Notes under the pieces: model-generated
What the model saw: only the letters and a program-made list of their open reading frames with translations
Told to the model about the DNA's origin: nothing
Database searches by the model: none
Program-made: the position numbers and the translations under genes
Part shown: positions 16,313-24,607 of the stretch, piece by piece
Numbering within the stretch: position 1 is the stretch's first letter
Layout: each line of letters starts with the position of its first letter
Assembly (NCBI RefSeq): GCF_023337795.1
Contig: NZ_JALIRS010000014.1
Coordinates: 33,480 to 97,479, forward strand
Source: Lysinibacillus sp. BPa_S21
GTDB taxonomy: Bacteria > Bacillota > Bacilli > Bacillales_A > Planococcaceae
DNA length: 64,000 nucleotides
Direction of reading: 5' to 3'

Positions 16313-16340
16313 AAAGTCACACCTTGTTAGATGTGACTTT
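16313..16340 (-). terminator. Terminator of VOC gene
   Basis: AAGTCACA pairs with TGTGACTT around a short loop, followed on the minus strand by TTTTTTT. It shares its CACACCTTGTTAGATGTGAC core with 14446-14477. Confidence 0.8.
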
Positions 16341-16357
16341 CTGTAACATATATCTAT

Positions 16358-16714
16358 CTACATAAATTGTAAATACTCTAAAACATTCCCGAAAGGATCT
16401 CTGAAGCTAATTACTTTTCCTGGAGGGCAATCCATCGGCTCATCTACAATGAACTCAACATTATGTTCTCTTAACTTATTAACTGTTTGATGAATGTCAT
16501 CTGTTTTTAAAGCTAAAACCACGCCTAAGAAATCTTTAGAAATAGAATTAGATTCTTTTGATTCCTCTAGAACTAATGGTAAATCACCATGAACGAGTGT
16601 TACGATTTTAGGTCCGTATTGTTTGTTAACTTCAAAACCTAGAACAGTAGTGTAAAAATCAATTGCTTTTTCGATGTTAGGTACATAAATGCTGATAACA
16701 CAAACTTGAGTCAT
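16358..16714 (-). CDS. VOC (glyoxalase/bleomycin-resistance fold) protein
   Basis: 118 residues, a single VOC unit pair: an N-terminal VCVISIYVPNIEKAIDFYTTVLGF and a C-terminal VISFRDPFGNVLEYLQF. Members bind a divalent metal with His/Glu residues; here the Glu of NVLEYLQF is present while the usual N-terminal His is not obvious. The reaction cannot be predicted. GGGGGATGAATT precedes the ATG, and the gene is monocistronic. Confidence 0.85.
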   Translation of the reverse strand: MTQVCVISIYVPNIEKAIDFYTTVLGFEVNKQYGPKIVTLVHGDLPLVLEESKESNSISKDFLGVVLALKTDDIHQTVNKLREHNVEFIVDEPMDCPPGKVISFRDPFGNVLEYLQFM

Positions 16715-17380
16715 AATTCATCCCCCTATAATTCGTTTAAATACCTGTTATTCACAATTATAGAATGTTCAAAATTATCTTTCAACTACGAAGGTAAATA
16801 AAAGTCAAAGGTACTTATCAAAATTAAAGATCGTACGCACTCCTATACCAATCATTATGTTAACGGGATGATGTGTCACCATTTGAAAAATATAACAAAA
16901 GGTATTACTATTTGATTTATATATATTCTAGATGGAATACATTTTAAATAATACTAAAATGATGATAGACAGGATGAATTTAAAATCAGAAGAGTTGGGG
17001 TTTGCCGCCCAATGATTATGTTAGCAAATTACCAAAATGCTTAAGGCCGTTTTTATTACTGAAACTTAAATTCAATAAGTAGAATCTTTAGTTGTTAATA
17101 CCCATCTATCTATTATGCTGATAGATGGGTATTTTATTTCAATGAACCGAATGATTATTCGTAGGAAAAAATTAAGTAGACTTGATAGAGACAAAAAGGT
17201 AAAGAATTTTTATAAAAACTGTAACGAATCAATGAAATTTTGGATATATGAATGATTAACTTTTTAAGTAGCTTGACTTAAAAACATGCCGTTTTCTTAT
17301 ATTGATCAACCGACCGAACTTTATTTGGGGTTTTTCAAGCTATTTAAAGTAATCTAATTTCATTTGAAGGGAGGTAAACT
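16715..17380. other. Intergenic region, 0.67 kb, with one isolated terminator
   Basis: The only clear structure is a strong hairpin at 17099-17131 (ACCCATCTATC/GATAGATGGGT followed by ATTTTATTT) that has no intact gene upstream. A 27-codon frame at 16932 (starting MEYILNNTK) has no ribosome binding site. This suggests a gene was lost here and its terminator remained. Confidence 0.5.
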
Positions 17381-17878
17381 GTGAATAAAAATAATATATA
17401 CCAAGAATACGGGGATTTTGTTTTTAGATATTTATTGACTTTAACTAATAAACATCAAATTGCTGAAGAGTTAACTCAGGAGACATTCTATCAAGCGATT
17501 AAGTCTATACACAAATTTCATGATGATGGAACTGTGAAATTTTCTACATGGCTATGTTCTATCGCAAAAAATGTTTGGTTACAAGAATTGAATCATGATA
17601 AAAAAAGACATCAACTAACAGAGTCATTAAATGATATGAAAACATTAACCTCCAACTTAGAAGAAGAGTTTTTTAGAAATGAAGATAAGGTAAATTTTTT
17701 TAAGCAAGCTCATCAACTTAGTGAAAAAAAGCGTGAAATACTCTACTTACGGTTATTAGGTGATCTTTCTTTTAAGGAAATCGGCTCCATTGTTGGAGAA
17801 ACTGAAAATTGGGCAAGAGTTACTTTTTATCGTGCAAAACAAGAATTAAGAAAGGATGTTATCAGATATGAACCATAA
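17381..17878 (+). CDS. ECF-type RNA polymerase sigma factor
   Basis: 165 residues starting with GTG at 17381 after GGGAGG. Region 2 is visible as FVFRYLLTLTNKHQIAEELTQETFYQAI with the DNA-melting part FSTWLCSIAKNVW. Region 4 is LSEKKREILYLRLLGDLSFKEIGSIVG with the recognition helix ENWARVTFYRAKQELR. Length and lack of regions 1 and 3 fit the ECF group. The downstream gene, overlapping by 11 bp, encodes a zinc-binding anti-sigma factor. Such pairs usually autoregulate in response to envelope stress; the target promoter cannot be read here. Confidence 0.93.
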   Translation: MNKNNIYQEYGDFVFRYLLTLTNKHQIAEELTQETFYQAIKSIHKFHDDGTVKFSTWLCSIAKNVWLQELNHDKKRHQLTESLNDMKTLTSNLEEEFFRNEDKVNFFKQAHQLSEKKREILYLRLLGDLSFKEIGSIVGETENWARVTFYRAKQELRKDVIRYEP

Positions 17879-18551
17879 TATTTTTAAAGATTTAGTACCC
17901 AGCTATATAGAAAAGTTGACTAGCGAAGAAACTACTAGACAGATGGAAAAACATATGATGGAATGTGAAGAATGCAAAAAATATGTAACGGAAATGCAAG
18001 AAGGTCTTTTTGTAGATAATACACATGTACATAATAAGGAAAAGGAAAATATTGATTATTTTAAAAAGGTGCGTTCTAAAAATAGAAGAAAAATTTTTAT
18101 GGTCGCAGGATCCTTACTTGCTTTCTTTATTATTTTATCTATGAGTTATTATTTTCTTTTTGTCCATATGTGGATAGCAGATGAAAATAATGTGGAAAAA
18201 AACATTCAACAAAATGGAACAACAGTTACCTTGACATACCAAACGAAAAGTAACAACCGATACCTTTTAGCTGTGAAAAATTCAAGGAATAATAATTATA
18301 CAGATGATATTATCATTTATGAAAATTGGAATATTTTAGCCGATAAAAAACTGAATTTATTTTCTGAAGTAGCAATGTCCTATAAAGACGGTGTTAACAT
18401 CACTTACACTTTCTTAGATGAAAATACTTTATTACTCAACAACGGCGAAAAAAAACAATTAACGGATGCGGACAAGATAACAATTCAATTTAAAAATAAT
18501 ACCGAAGAAATAAAATTAAAAGATCTCTATAAATTCAAGAACGTCGATTAA
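17868..18551 (+). CDS. Membrane anti-sigma factor with zf-HC2 zinc finger
   Basis: 227 residues from the ATG at 17868, inside the end of the sigma gene. The N-terminus has the anti-sigma zinc motif His-x3-Cys-x2-Cys (KHMMECEECKKYV, residues ~28-40). A transmembrane helix follows (FMVAGSLLAFFIILSMSYYFLF, about 76-97), then an extracytoplasmic beta-rich domain of ~130 residues. It should hold the ECF sigma factor at the membrane until signal sensing or proteolysis. The outer domain, not a known sensor to me, is the likely input. Confidence 0.88.
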   Translation: MNHNIFKDLVPSYIEKLTSEETTRQMEKHMMECEECKKYVTEMQEGLFVDNTHVHNKEKENIDYFKKVRSKNRRKIFMVAGSLLAFFIILSMSYYFLFVHMWIADENNVEKNIQQNGTTVTLTYQTKSNNRYLLAVKNSRNNNYTDDIIIYENWNILADKKLNLFSEVAMSYKDGVNITYTFLDENTLLLNNGEKKQLTDADKITIQFKNNTEEIKLKDLYKFKNVD

Positions 18552-18583
18552 GGAAGCATTAGGATCATTAACGATTAATTATG

Positions 18584-18629
18584 TAAGCGTATTTTGAGAA
18601 TAAACTCTCGAATACGCTTATTATTTTTA
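18584..18629 (+). terminator. Terminator of sigma/anti-sigma operon
   Basis: TAAGCGTATT pairs with AATACGCTTA and is followed by TTATTTTT. The remaining stretch to 18937 is AT-rich and shows no feature I can name. Confidence 0.85.
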
Positions 18630-18937
18630 GCAAGAAAACTGATGGCGAGGAATCAACAACAGATGAAAAAACAATACTAATGTTTGACCTACCACTTGTG
18701 AAGAATGCGCTAATCACATTGTGAAGATCGGCAATTGGCCATTATAGATGTAATAGCAAGATCTGACTTCTTTTCTTCCTAAATAAAAGCAAAGGAATTT
18801 CTTGTTCTAATGTAATATCATTGAGAAACTTTACAAATAGCAGTAAAATTTATGTAAGGTTTCATTTTTCATTGAAACTTTATGTCGATTATTTCGTATA
18901 AGAATATAGACATATTTAAATGCTAGGAGGAAGAAAC

Positions 18938-19588
18938 ATGCTTAGTGTCGGAAAGTTTTTCTCTAGACATACCGCTAGCTTCTTAATTTCTCTCTCTACT
19001 GTTTCTATTACAGCCATAGCAGCAAATCCAGGATTCTTCCTTGGTGGATTATTGTTTGCTGGAACATACGCTGCGAGTACTGCAGTGTTGAAATATAGAC
19101 AGAAAAAGAAATTCATGCAATTAGTAGGTATAACAAAAGAAGAATACAAACATATTGAAACACAACTAAAAGCAGCCAATAAACACATACAAACATTAAG
19201 TCAAAACTACTTACGTGTACGTTCTGTTTCTGCATTTAAGCAATTGCTCGAAATGACACGAATTTCAAAAAATATCGTAAAAATTGTTAAAACAGATCCG
19301 CAAAAATTTTATAATGTAGAACAGTTTTTTTATGCACACCTCCCTTCTGCTGTAGAATTAACAGATAAATATACGATGTTATCGAGGCAGCCTGTGAAGG
19401 ATAAGGAAATTCAAATTACATTATCACAGACACGAGAAACACTTACTGATTTAAATGATACGATTCAGGTTGATTTAAAGGATGCGCTTTCCAACGATAT
19501 CGACCATCTTCAAATGGAAATCGAATTTGCGAATCGCTCCAATAGTAGACGAAAAGAACGATTGGAATGGCGAGGCGATGATAAGTGA
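18938..19588 (+). CDS. xpaC: XpaC-family protein
   Basis: The start at 18938 is seven bases after AGGAGG; the ATG at 18920 precedes that site. 216 residues: two hydrophobic stretches near the N-terminus (SFLISLSTVSITAIAANPGF, FLGGLLFAGTYAAS) then a helical cytoplasmic body (KKFMQLVGITKEEYKHIE onward). This matches B. subtilis XpaC, named for 5-bromo-4-chloroindolyl phosphate hydrolysis. It sits in an overlapping pair with telA (yaaN), the same arrangement as in B. subtilis. The molecular function is unclear. Confidence 0.85.
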   Translation: MLSVGKFFSRHTASFLISLSTVSITAIAANPGFFLGGLLFAGTYAASTAVLKYRQKKKFMQLVGITKEEYKHIETQLKAANKHIQTLSQNYLRVRSVSAFKQLLEMTRISKNIVKIVKTDPQKFYNVEQFFYAHLPSAVELTDKYTMLSRQPVKDKEIQITLSQTRETLTDLNDTIQVDLKDALSNDIDHLQMEIEFANRSNSRRKERLEWRGDDK

Positions 19589-20652
19589 CAGCAAATGAAC
19601 ACGCATTTCAATTAAATACACTACAAGGTGTTTCCCCCCTTGTGCAATCTTATTTAGAAACAACTACAAATAATGAGGCGATGGCGACGTATGAAACGCT
19701 ATCGCCTCTTGCACAAAGTCGTGCACTTCTATTTGCCAGTCAGCTCGACCTGACAAACTTCGAGTCAATCCTGTCTTTAGGGCAAGATTCACAACGATCA
19801 GTATCTCAATTTGCCGATCGAATGCTTGCACAAGTAAAACAGAAAGACGTCTCAAAAATCGGTCAAATGCTAGACTCTTTAATGCAAACGTTAGATCGTG
19901 TAGATCCTAACGCATTAGAGCCAAAAAAACAGTCCTTTTTTAAAAAAATGTTTGGAAAAATTGAACCTACTGTGAAGCAAACATTAACGGAGTTTGAACG
20001 TATTAGTATCCAAGTAGAGCGAATTGGTGTTCAGCTTGAACGTGCCCAGCTGCAAATGATAAAAGATATAGAAATGCTAGAAGGACTTTATGGACATAAT
20101 AGAGGATTTTTTGAAGAGTTAGCGACTGCCATTGCAGCAGGTCAAATGAAGAAGCAACAAGCTATTGAGGTGGAGCTTCCTGAAAAAGTGATGCATGTAC
20201 AGGCAAACAAACAGCCACTAGCTATCCAACAGCTTAATGACTTTGCCGCTCAAATTGAACGTCTAGATCAACGTATTTATGACTTACAAGTATCGCAACA
20301 GGTTGCCTTACAAACCGCGCCACAAATACGCATGATTCAGCAGTCCAACCAAACACTAGCTGAAAAAATTGAATTTTCTATCGTCACCCTTATTCCACTT
20401 TGGAAAAATCAATTAGCTATGATGTTATCTATGCACATGGATCATCACTACGCGCAACTTGAAGAACGATTATCTCGTACAAACGATCGTTTCACAAGCC
20501 CTTCCTTTGAACAACAAGTATCAAAATTTAGAGAAACACAGCATGAGCTTAAAACAGCAATTAAAGACGTCTTTGCTCTTCATACAGCTACCGAACAAGA
20601 AAAACAGCATCTGCAAGAAGTAGCTGAATTAAAGAATACAAAGCAATCATGA
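19585..20652 (+). CDS. telA: TelA/YaaN family toxic-anion resistance protein
   Basis: 355 residues starting with GTG at 19585 in a GTGA overlap with the xpaC stop, so translation is coupled. Family hallmarks include SFFKKMFGKIEPTVKQTL, VERIGVQLERAQLQMIKDIEMLEGLY and the C-terminal IEFSIVTLIPLWKNQLAMML. TelA proteins are soluble, long-helical and associated with tellurite and other anion or cell-envelope resistance; the mechanism is not known. A terminator follows at 20672. Confidence 0.93.
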   Translation: MTANEHAFQLNTLQGVSPLVQSYLETTTNNEAMATYETLSPLAQSRALLFASQLDLTNFESILSLGQDSQRSVSQFADRMLAQVKQKDVSKIGQMLDSLMQTLDRVDPNALEPKKQSFFKKMFGKIEPTVKQTLTEFERISIQVERIGVQLERAQLQMIKDIEMLEGLYGHNRGFFEELATAIAAGQMKKQQAIEVELPEKVMHVQANKQPLAIQQLNDFAAQIERLDQRIYDLQVSQQVALQTAPQIRMIQQSNQTLAEKIEFSIVTLIPLWKNQLAMMLSMHMDHHYAQLEERLSRTNDRFTSPSFEQQVSKFRETQHELKTAIKDVFALHTATEQEKQHLQEVAELKNTKQS

Positions 20653-20671
20653 TTCTGTTTTTCCAACAATT

Positions 20672-20712
20672 AAGGGTGGCTCAGAAATCATCTGAACCAC
20701 CCTTTATTTTTA
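20672..20712 (+). terminator. Terminator of xpaC-telA operon
   Basis: GGGTGG-C-TCAGA pairs with TCTGA-A-CCACCC and is followed by TTTATTTTT. Confidence 0.9.
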
Positions 20713-20816
20713 TTCATACCGACTAAAGGAATGAATGGTGCTAGCACTATTTAACACCAGGACGTATTGTTTATGTACATGATAGCATTCATGACGCCAT
20801 GGTGAAATCGATCTAG

Positions 20817-21014
20817 TCATTCGAAATAATCTTTATAGTAGCCACCAATATTACCAGTGTTATCGATAATAAAAATGAATTCTTCTGTTTCATTTTTTAC
20901 ATCATATTGTTTCCCTACTGTTAATACGTTTGAAACTAAATATTTTGATGCATTTGTATGCTTGCAAGTAACTGTGCGTACTGTCGGTGCATCTTTCCAT
21001 TTTAAATGTAACAT
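20817..21014 (-). CDS. Small conserved-looking protein (DUF6501-like)
   Basis: 65 residues from the ATG at 21014, preceded by GAGAGGTAGAG. It begins MLHLKWKDAPTVRTVTC and ends with IIDNTGNIGGYYKDYFE, a compact beta-rich pattern. It resembles small Bacillaceae proteins that I believe are classed as DUF6501. Function unknown. It is transcribed divergently from the next small gene. Confidence 0.65.
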   Translation of the reverse strand: MLHLKWKDAPTVRTVTCKHTNASKYLVSNVLTVGKQYDVKNETEEFIFIIDNTGNIGGYYKDYFE

Positions 21015-21177
21015 AATCTCTCTACCTCTCTTTACTAGCACTATGTAATGTCTACAACTTATTTTATAATATTTTTGTACGCTTGTGGAGAAAAAAACCA
21101 TAGAAGACCATATTTTCTCCAGAACTATCCGTTTTATACCCATATCCTTCATAAAAAATTACTAGAGGTGTTAATAT

Positions 21178-21273
21178 ATGAGCTTTGGTGGTGTACCGCA
21201 ATGGTTTTTTATACTGGCCGTTGCCTTTGCAATTTGCTTTATTTTATACGCAGAATGGAATTCTAGAAAATAA
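21178..21273 (+). CDS. 31-residue single-span membrane peptide
   Basis: The ATG at 21178 follows AGAGGTG with eight-base spacing. The peptide is a short polar start (MSFGGVPQ), one transmembrane helix (WFFILAVAFAICFILYA) and a polar end (EWNSRK). A terminator follows immediately. Many such peptides exist in Bacillaceae; the role is unknown. Confidence 0.6.
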   Translation: MSFGGVPQWFFILAVAFAICFILYAEWNSRK

Positions 21274-21304
21274 GTGAGCCCATTAATTTGGACTCACTTT
21301 TTTT
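21272..21304 (+). terminator. Terminator of membrane peptide gene
   Basis: AAGTGAG-CCCA pairs with TGG-CTCACTT (one bulged base), followed by seven T residues. Confidence 0.85.
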
Positions 21305-21320
21305 GATTGCTAGTTGCAAG

Positions 21321-22052
21321 TTATTTTAATGTTCGTTTTAAAAACTCTTTTGTCCGTTCATGTTGAGGGGTGATTAAAACCTGTGCAGGTGACCCTTCCT
21401 CTACAATAACACCTTTATCCATAAAGACGACACGATCTGCTACTTCTTTAGCAAATTCCATTTCATGTGTAACAATTAACATTGTATTCCCGGCATCAGC
21501 TAGCTGACGCATTACTTTCAACACTTCACCTACCATTTCTGGATCAAGGGCTGACGTCGGTTCATCAAACAGCATGACTTCCGGGCTCATGGACAATGCT
21601 CGCGCAATCGCTACCCGCTGTTTTTGACCACCAGAAAGTTGTCGTGGCTTTGCACTAACGTATTGATCCATACCTACAATTTGCAAATATTTTAAAGCAA
21701 CTTCCTCTGCTTCAACCTTCGAACGCTTTAAAACTTTCATTTGACCAACTGTGCAATTTTTAAGCACATTATGATTGTTGAATAAGTTAAATTGTTGAAA
21801 TACCATACCTAAATGTGTACGATATTCCTGGATATTATGCTTTTCATCTAAAATGTTTTCACCTTTATATATAATTTGGCCGCCACTTGGGGTTTCCAGT
21901 AAATTAATGCAGCGTAATAATGTTGATTTACCAGATCCTGAAGAACCGATCAAGCACACAACCTCGCCTTTTTCTACTTGAAAATTTACATCCTTTAACA
22001 CTTCGTTACGACCAAATGATTTACTTAAGTGCTCTATTTTAATAACTGTCAT
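21321..22052 (-). CDS. Amino acid ABC transporter ATP-binding protein (predicted lysine importer)
   Basis: 243 residues of the GlnQ/HisP class. Walker A is GSSGSGKST, the signature motif is [15 protein letters not shown], Walker B is [13 protein letters not shown], and the switch His is in [12 protein letters not shown]. It is the third gene of an SBP-permease-ATPase operon, 12 bp after the permease gene. The operon leader is a lysine riboswitch, so this ATPase most likely powers lysine uptake. GGGGGAC lies before the ATG. Confidence 0.95.
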   Translation of the reverse strand: MTVIKIEHLSKSFGRNEVLKDVNFQVEKGEVVCLIGSSGSGKSTLLRCINLLETPSGGQIIYKGENILDEKHNIQEYRTHLGMVFQQFNLFNNHNVLKNCTVGQMKVLKRSKVEAEEVALKYLQIVGMDQYVSAKPRQLSGGQKQRVAIARALSMSPEVMLFDEPTSALDPEMVGEVLKVMRQLADAGNTMLIVTHEMEFAKEVADRVVFMDKGVIVEEGSPAQVLITPQHERTKEFLKRTLK

Positions 22053-22064
22053 TTACTCGTCCCC

Positions 22065-22790
22065 CTATATTGCTTCTCTCTGTTCTTTTTGATAGGCATC
22101 TGGTCCATCCAGTCGTTTTTCAATATACAGTAAAATTCTTGATGCTGTGAATGTCATGATGAAATAAAGAACACAAGCTATAAAGAAGGATTCAAAATAA
22201 CGAAAGTTATTCCCTGCAATTGACTTTGTTTGGAAAAATAATTCTGTAACTCCAATAACGTTTAAAACGGCTGTATCTTTAATGTTCATAATTAATTGGT
22301 TACCAGTTGCCGGCAATATATTTCGGGCAACTTGTGGTAAAACAACATGTAGCATGATTTGAACATGATTCATACCAATGGCCGATGCAGCCTCGTACTG
22401 CCCTTGATCAATGGAAACAATACCGCCACGCACGATTTCTGCCATATAAGCACCCGTATTGAGTGAAACCACTAAAATACCCGCTGTAATAAAATGCATA
22501 TCAATACCAAATGCTATATCTAATCCGAAAAATACAACCATTGCTTGTACAATCATTGGTGTACCACGGAAGAATTCGACATAGCAAGTAAGTATAAAAT
22601 TAATGAGTTTTAAGCAATAAAATTTTACACCCTTTTTACGAACTTTGATGGTATGCATAATTCCAATGAAAAATCCGATAAGTGCACCAATAATTGTACT
22701 ACTAATTGAAATAAGTAATGTATAATAAGTACCTCGTAAAAACATTTGCCAGTTGTTCTCAACAATAGAAATAATCCATTCAAGACTCAT
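22065..22790 (-). CDS. Amino acid ABC transporter permease (predicted lysine importer)
   Basis: 241 residues from the ATG at 22790, seven bases after TAGGAGG. It has the polar amino acid permease layout: WQMFLRGTYYTLLISISSTIIG at the N-terminus, several membrane helices and the EAA-type loop GMNHVQIMLHVVLPQVARNILPA that contacts the ATPase. VEFFRGTPMIVQ is diagnostic of the HisM/GlnP class. A hairpin separates it from the SBP gene upstream. Confidence 0.95.
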   Translation of the reverse strand: MSLEWIISIVENNWQMFLRGTYYTLLISISSTIIGALIGFFIGIMHTIKVRKKGVKFYCLKLINFILTCYVEFFRGTPMIVQAMVVFFGLDIAFGIDMHFITAGILVVSLNTGAYMAEIVRGGIVSIDQGQYEAASAIGMNHVQIMLHVVLPQVARNILPATGNQLIMNIKDTAVLNVIGVTELFFQTKSIAGNNFRYFESFFIACVLYFIMTFTASRILLYIEKRLDGPDAYQKEQREAI

Positions 22791-22887
22791 GATGTTCCTC
22801 CTAACCACGTCGTGTTGCTTGTTTGTTACAGTATCTTATGAAACTTTTAGCTAAGACATTATTAAATATTTTGAGAGATTTTGTGAT

Positions 22888-22914
22888 TGCACGGACTAGC
22901 AAATAGCCCGTGCA
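22888..22914 (-). terminator. Intercistronic hairpin between SBP and permease genes
   Basis: TGCACGG pairs with CCGTGCA around a 13-base loop in the 136-bp gap. It lacks a U-run. It probably stabilises or partly terminates the SBP message, giving more binding protein than permease. Confidence 0.55.
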
Positions 22915-22926
22915 TGTAAGTTTATG

Positions 22927-23793
22927 TTATTGAGCTGCTGGTTGTTGGCTAATGGCTTCTTCCATAATTTTTTGGCGCTCATCTTCTGAAATACCTTTTA
23001 AGATGTCATTGATTTTTTCAAGATCTGCATCACCTTTGCGTACACCAACTGCGATTGATGTATTTGAAATATCTGTCTTGAAGCCTTTTTCAAACTTTAC
23101 ATACGTAAATTTATCATTTGCAGCAGCAGCCGAAATACCTTCTGGACGTTCTGCTACATAGCCGTCAATTTTTCCAGCTTCTAAAGCTACACGCATAGCT
23201 GGGAAGTTATCCATTGCAGTTTGTTTTTTTACACCTTTGATTTGATCAATAACTGTGTAGTTAGAAGTATTTAATTGTGATGTGATTTTAGCTCCAGAGA
23301 AATCTTGGATGGATGTTGCTTTTTCATATTTGCTTCCTTTTTTAATAACCATGACAAAATCAGATGTATAGTAGTTTTCTGTAAAGTCGATTGTTTGCTT
23401 ACGCTTATCGGTAGGTGACATACCAGCAATGATTGCATCGATTTTATTTGATTGTAGAGCTGGTACTAAACCATCCCATTCTAATTTTACGATCACTAAT
23501 TCTTTTCCTAAACCTTCCGCTATTTTTTTTGCCATTTGTACATCATAGCCACCTGCATATTCTGCATTATCGGCAATTTTTACTGCGCCATTTGCATCAT
23601 CTTGCTGCGTCCAGTTAAACGGAGCATAACCTGCTTCCATCCCAATACGGAATTGACCGCCACCCTCTTTTGTATCAGTACTTGCAGTACCTTTACTAGA
23701 TGATGTCGTATCCTTCTTGTCACTCGTACCACAAGCTGCGAGCAAAATTGCGGTCATTACGGCCAACATAAATACTAACAATTTTCTTTTCAT
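22927..23793 (-). CDS. Amino acid ABC transporter substrate-binding lipoprotein (predicted lysine-binding)
   Basis: 288 residues from the ATG at 23793 after AAGGGG. The signal peptide ends in a lipobox, ILLAACG. A Ser/Thr/Lys linker leads to a type II periplasmic-binding fold: FRIGMEAGYAPFNWT, ELVIVKLEWDGLVPALQSNKIDAIIAGM, TDKRKQTIDFTENYY and AVGVRKGDADL. This class binds polar or basic amino acids. The leader carries a lysine riboswitch, so lysine is the best candidate ligand; the protein sequence alone could equally fit arginine or cystine. Confidence 0.93.
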   Translation of the reverse strand: MKRKLLVFMLAVMTAILLAACGTSDKKDTTSSSKGTASTDTKEGGGQFRIGMEAGYAPFNWTQQDDANGAVKIADNAEYAGGYDVQMAKKIAEGLGKELVIVKLEWDGLVPALQSNKIDAIIAGMSPTDKRKQTIDFTENYYTSDFVMVIKKGSKYEKATSIQDFSGAKITSQLNTSNYTVIDQIKGVKKQTAMDNFPAMRVALEAGKIDGYVAERPEGISAAAANDKFTYVKFEKGFKTDISNTSIAVGVRKGDADLEKINDILKGISEDERQKIMEEAISQQPAAQ

Positions 23794-23833
23794 CAAATAT
23801 TCCCCTTTTCTATAAAAAAATAAGACAACTGTA

Positions 23834-23866
23834 CAAAAAAAGACCTAAGTACTGAACTTAGGTCTT
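23834..23866 (-). terminator. Riboswitch-controlled terminator of lysine operon
   Basis: AAGACCTAAGT pairs perfectly with ACTTAGGTCTT around a five-base loop and is followed on the minus strand by TTTTTTT. It lies between the lysine aptamer and the SBP start, as expected for transcriptional OFF control. Confidence 0.9.
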
Positions 23867-23910
23867 ACTTTTTTTAACAGTTGCCCAAATCCTCACTATA
23901 ATTCCATCAT

Positions 23911-24113
23911 TCCGAGATAGCACAACCTAGTAAACCTGGAAAATAATTCTCTAGGACAGTCCTGCACTTATTCACTGCAGACCCAGCATAAAAGTACGAG
24001 CTCCTTTTATACTTCGGCGATAGTTCCTTCTTCATTGCGTCTTCGCTTGCTTGTACTCAACAATGAACTAATAAATACCGCGCCTCTACCTCACAATAGG
24101 ATAAATGTGAGGT
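23911..24113 (-). promoter_or_regulatory. Lysine riboswitch (L-box) aptamer
   Basis: On the minus strand the aptamer shows L-box hallmarks in order: GAGGTAGAGGCGCGG, GAAGGAACTATCGCCGAAG, TGCTGGGTCTGCAGTGAATA, GGACTGTC, TAGAGAATTA and GTGCTATCTC. The P1 stem is GAGGTAG (ending near 24097) with CTATCTC (near 23911-23920). An upstream hairpin CCTCACA/TGTGAGG overlaps the 5' P1 strand and may help switching. Lysine binding should favour the downstream terminator and shut off the importer operon. Confidence 0.92.
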
Positions 24114-24136
24114 TTGTTTATTTAATTGATATTAAG

Positions 24137-24166
24137 ATACTACTATAAAAGTAACTTATTCGTCAA
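24137..24166 (-). promoter_or_regulatory. Promoter of lysine-riboswitch operon
   Basis: On the minus strand TTGACG (24166-24161), an 18-base spacer and TAGTAT (24142-24137). The start would lie near 24129, just upstream of the aptamer. Confidence 0.65.
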
Positions 24167-24289
24167 GATAATTTTATTACTTTTCAGACTAATTACAATA
24201 TTAGGGTTTTTTATCTATTTTATAGCCAAATATACACTCTTACAATGTTGAAAATGATAACTCCGCTTAGCCATGAGATTTCGATAAAA

Positions 24290-24545
24290 GCGTATGTCGT
24301 CGCTTCGTGCCTGTTCAAGTCGTTCCGGCCAATCTTTCCGTCACTTCGGCCGTTTTATCCGTCGCTTTGACTCTTTTTTCCGTCGTTCTTGCTGCTGTTT
24401 CCGTCGCTTTGTGTCCGTTTCGTCGTTCCGGTCAATCTTTCCGTCGCTTCGATTGTTTTATCCGTCACTTTGACTCTTCTTTCCTTCGTTTTAAGTGCTG
24501 TTTCCGTCGCTTCGGTTCTTTTATCCATCACTTCTTTATAAATTG
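24290..24545. repeat. Nested intergenic repeat: two 103-nt units built of ~20-nt subunits
   Basis: Copy A (24320-24422) and copy B (24423-24525) align end to end with a period of 103 nt and few differences. Each holds about five subunits of the type TTTCCGTCGCTTCG, alternating with TTTTATCCGTC and TTGACTCTT. Partial subunits extend on both sides. The block fills the gap between the odhB terminator and the lysine leader promoter and is not part of any supported gene. Confidence 0.85.
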
Positions 24546-24562
24546 ATCCATAAAAAGATAAA

Positions 24563-24596
24563 AAACCCTGCGAAACAATGTTCGCAAGGTTTTTAT
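24563..24596 (-). terminator. Terminator of odhAB operon
   Basis: On the minus strand AAAACC-TTGCGAA pairs with TTTCGCAGGGTTTT (few mismatches) and ends in a T-run, directly after odhB. Confidence 0.85.
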
Positions 24597-24607
24597 AAGC
24601 CCAGGAA

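Noticed and set aside
24307..24546. Rightward frame of 79 codons in the repeat block
   Set aside because: The repetition is at DNA level, there is no start signal, and all frames remain open because of the repeat composition.
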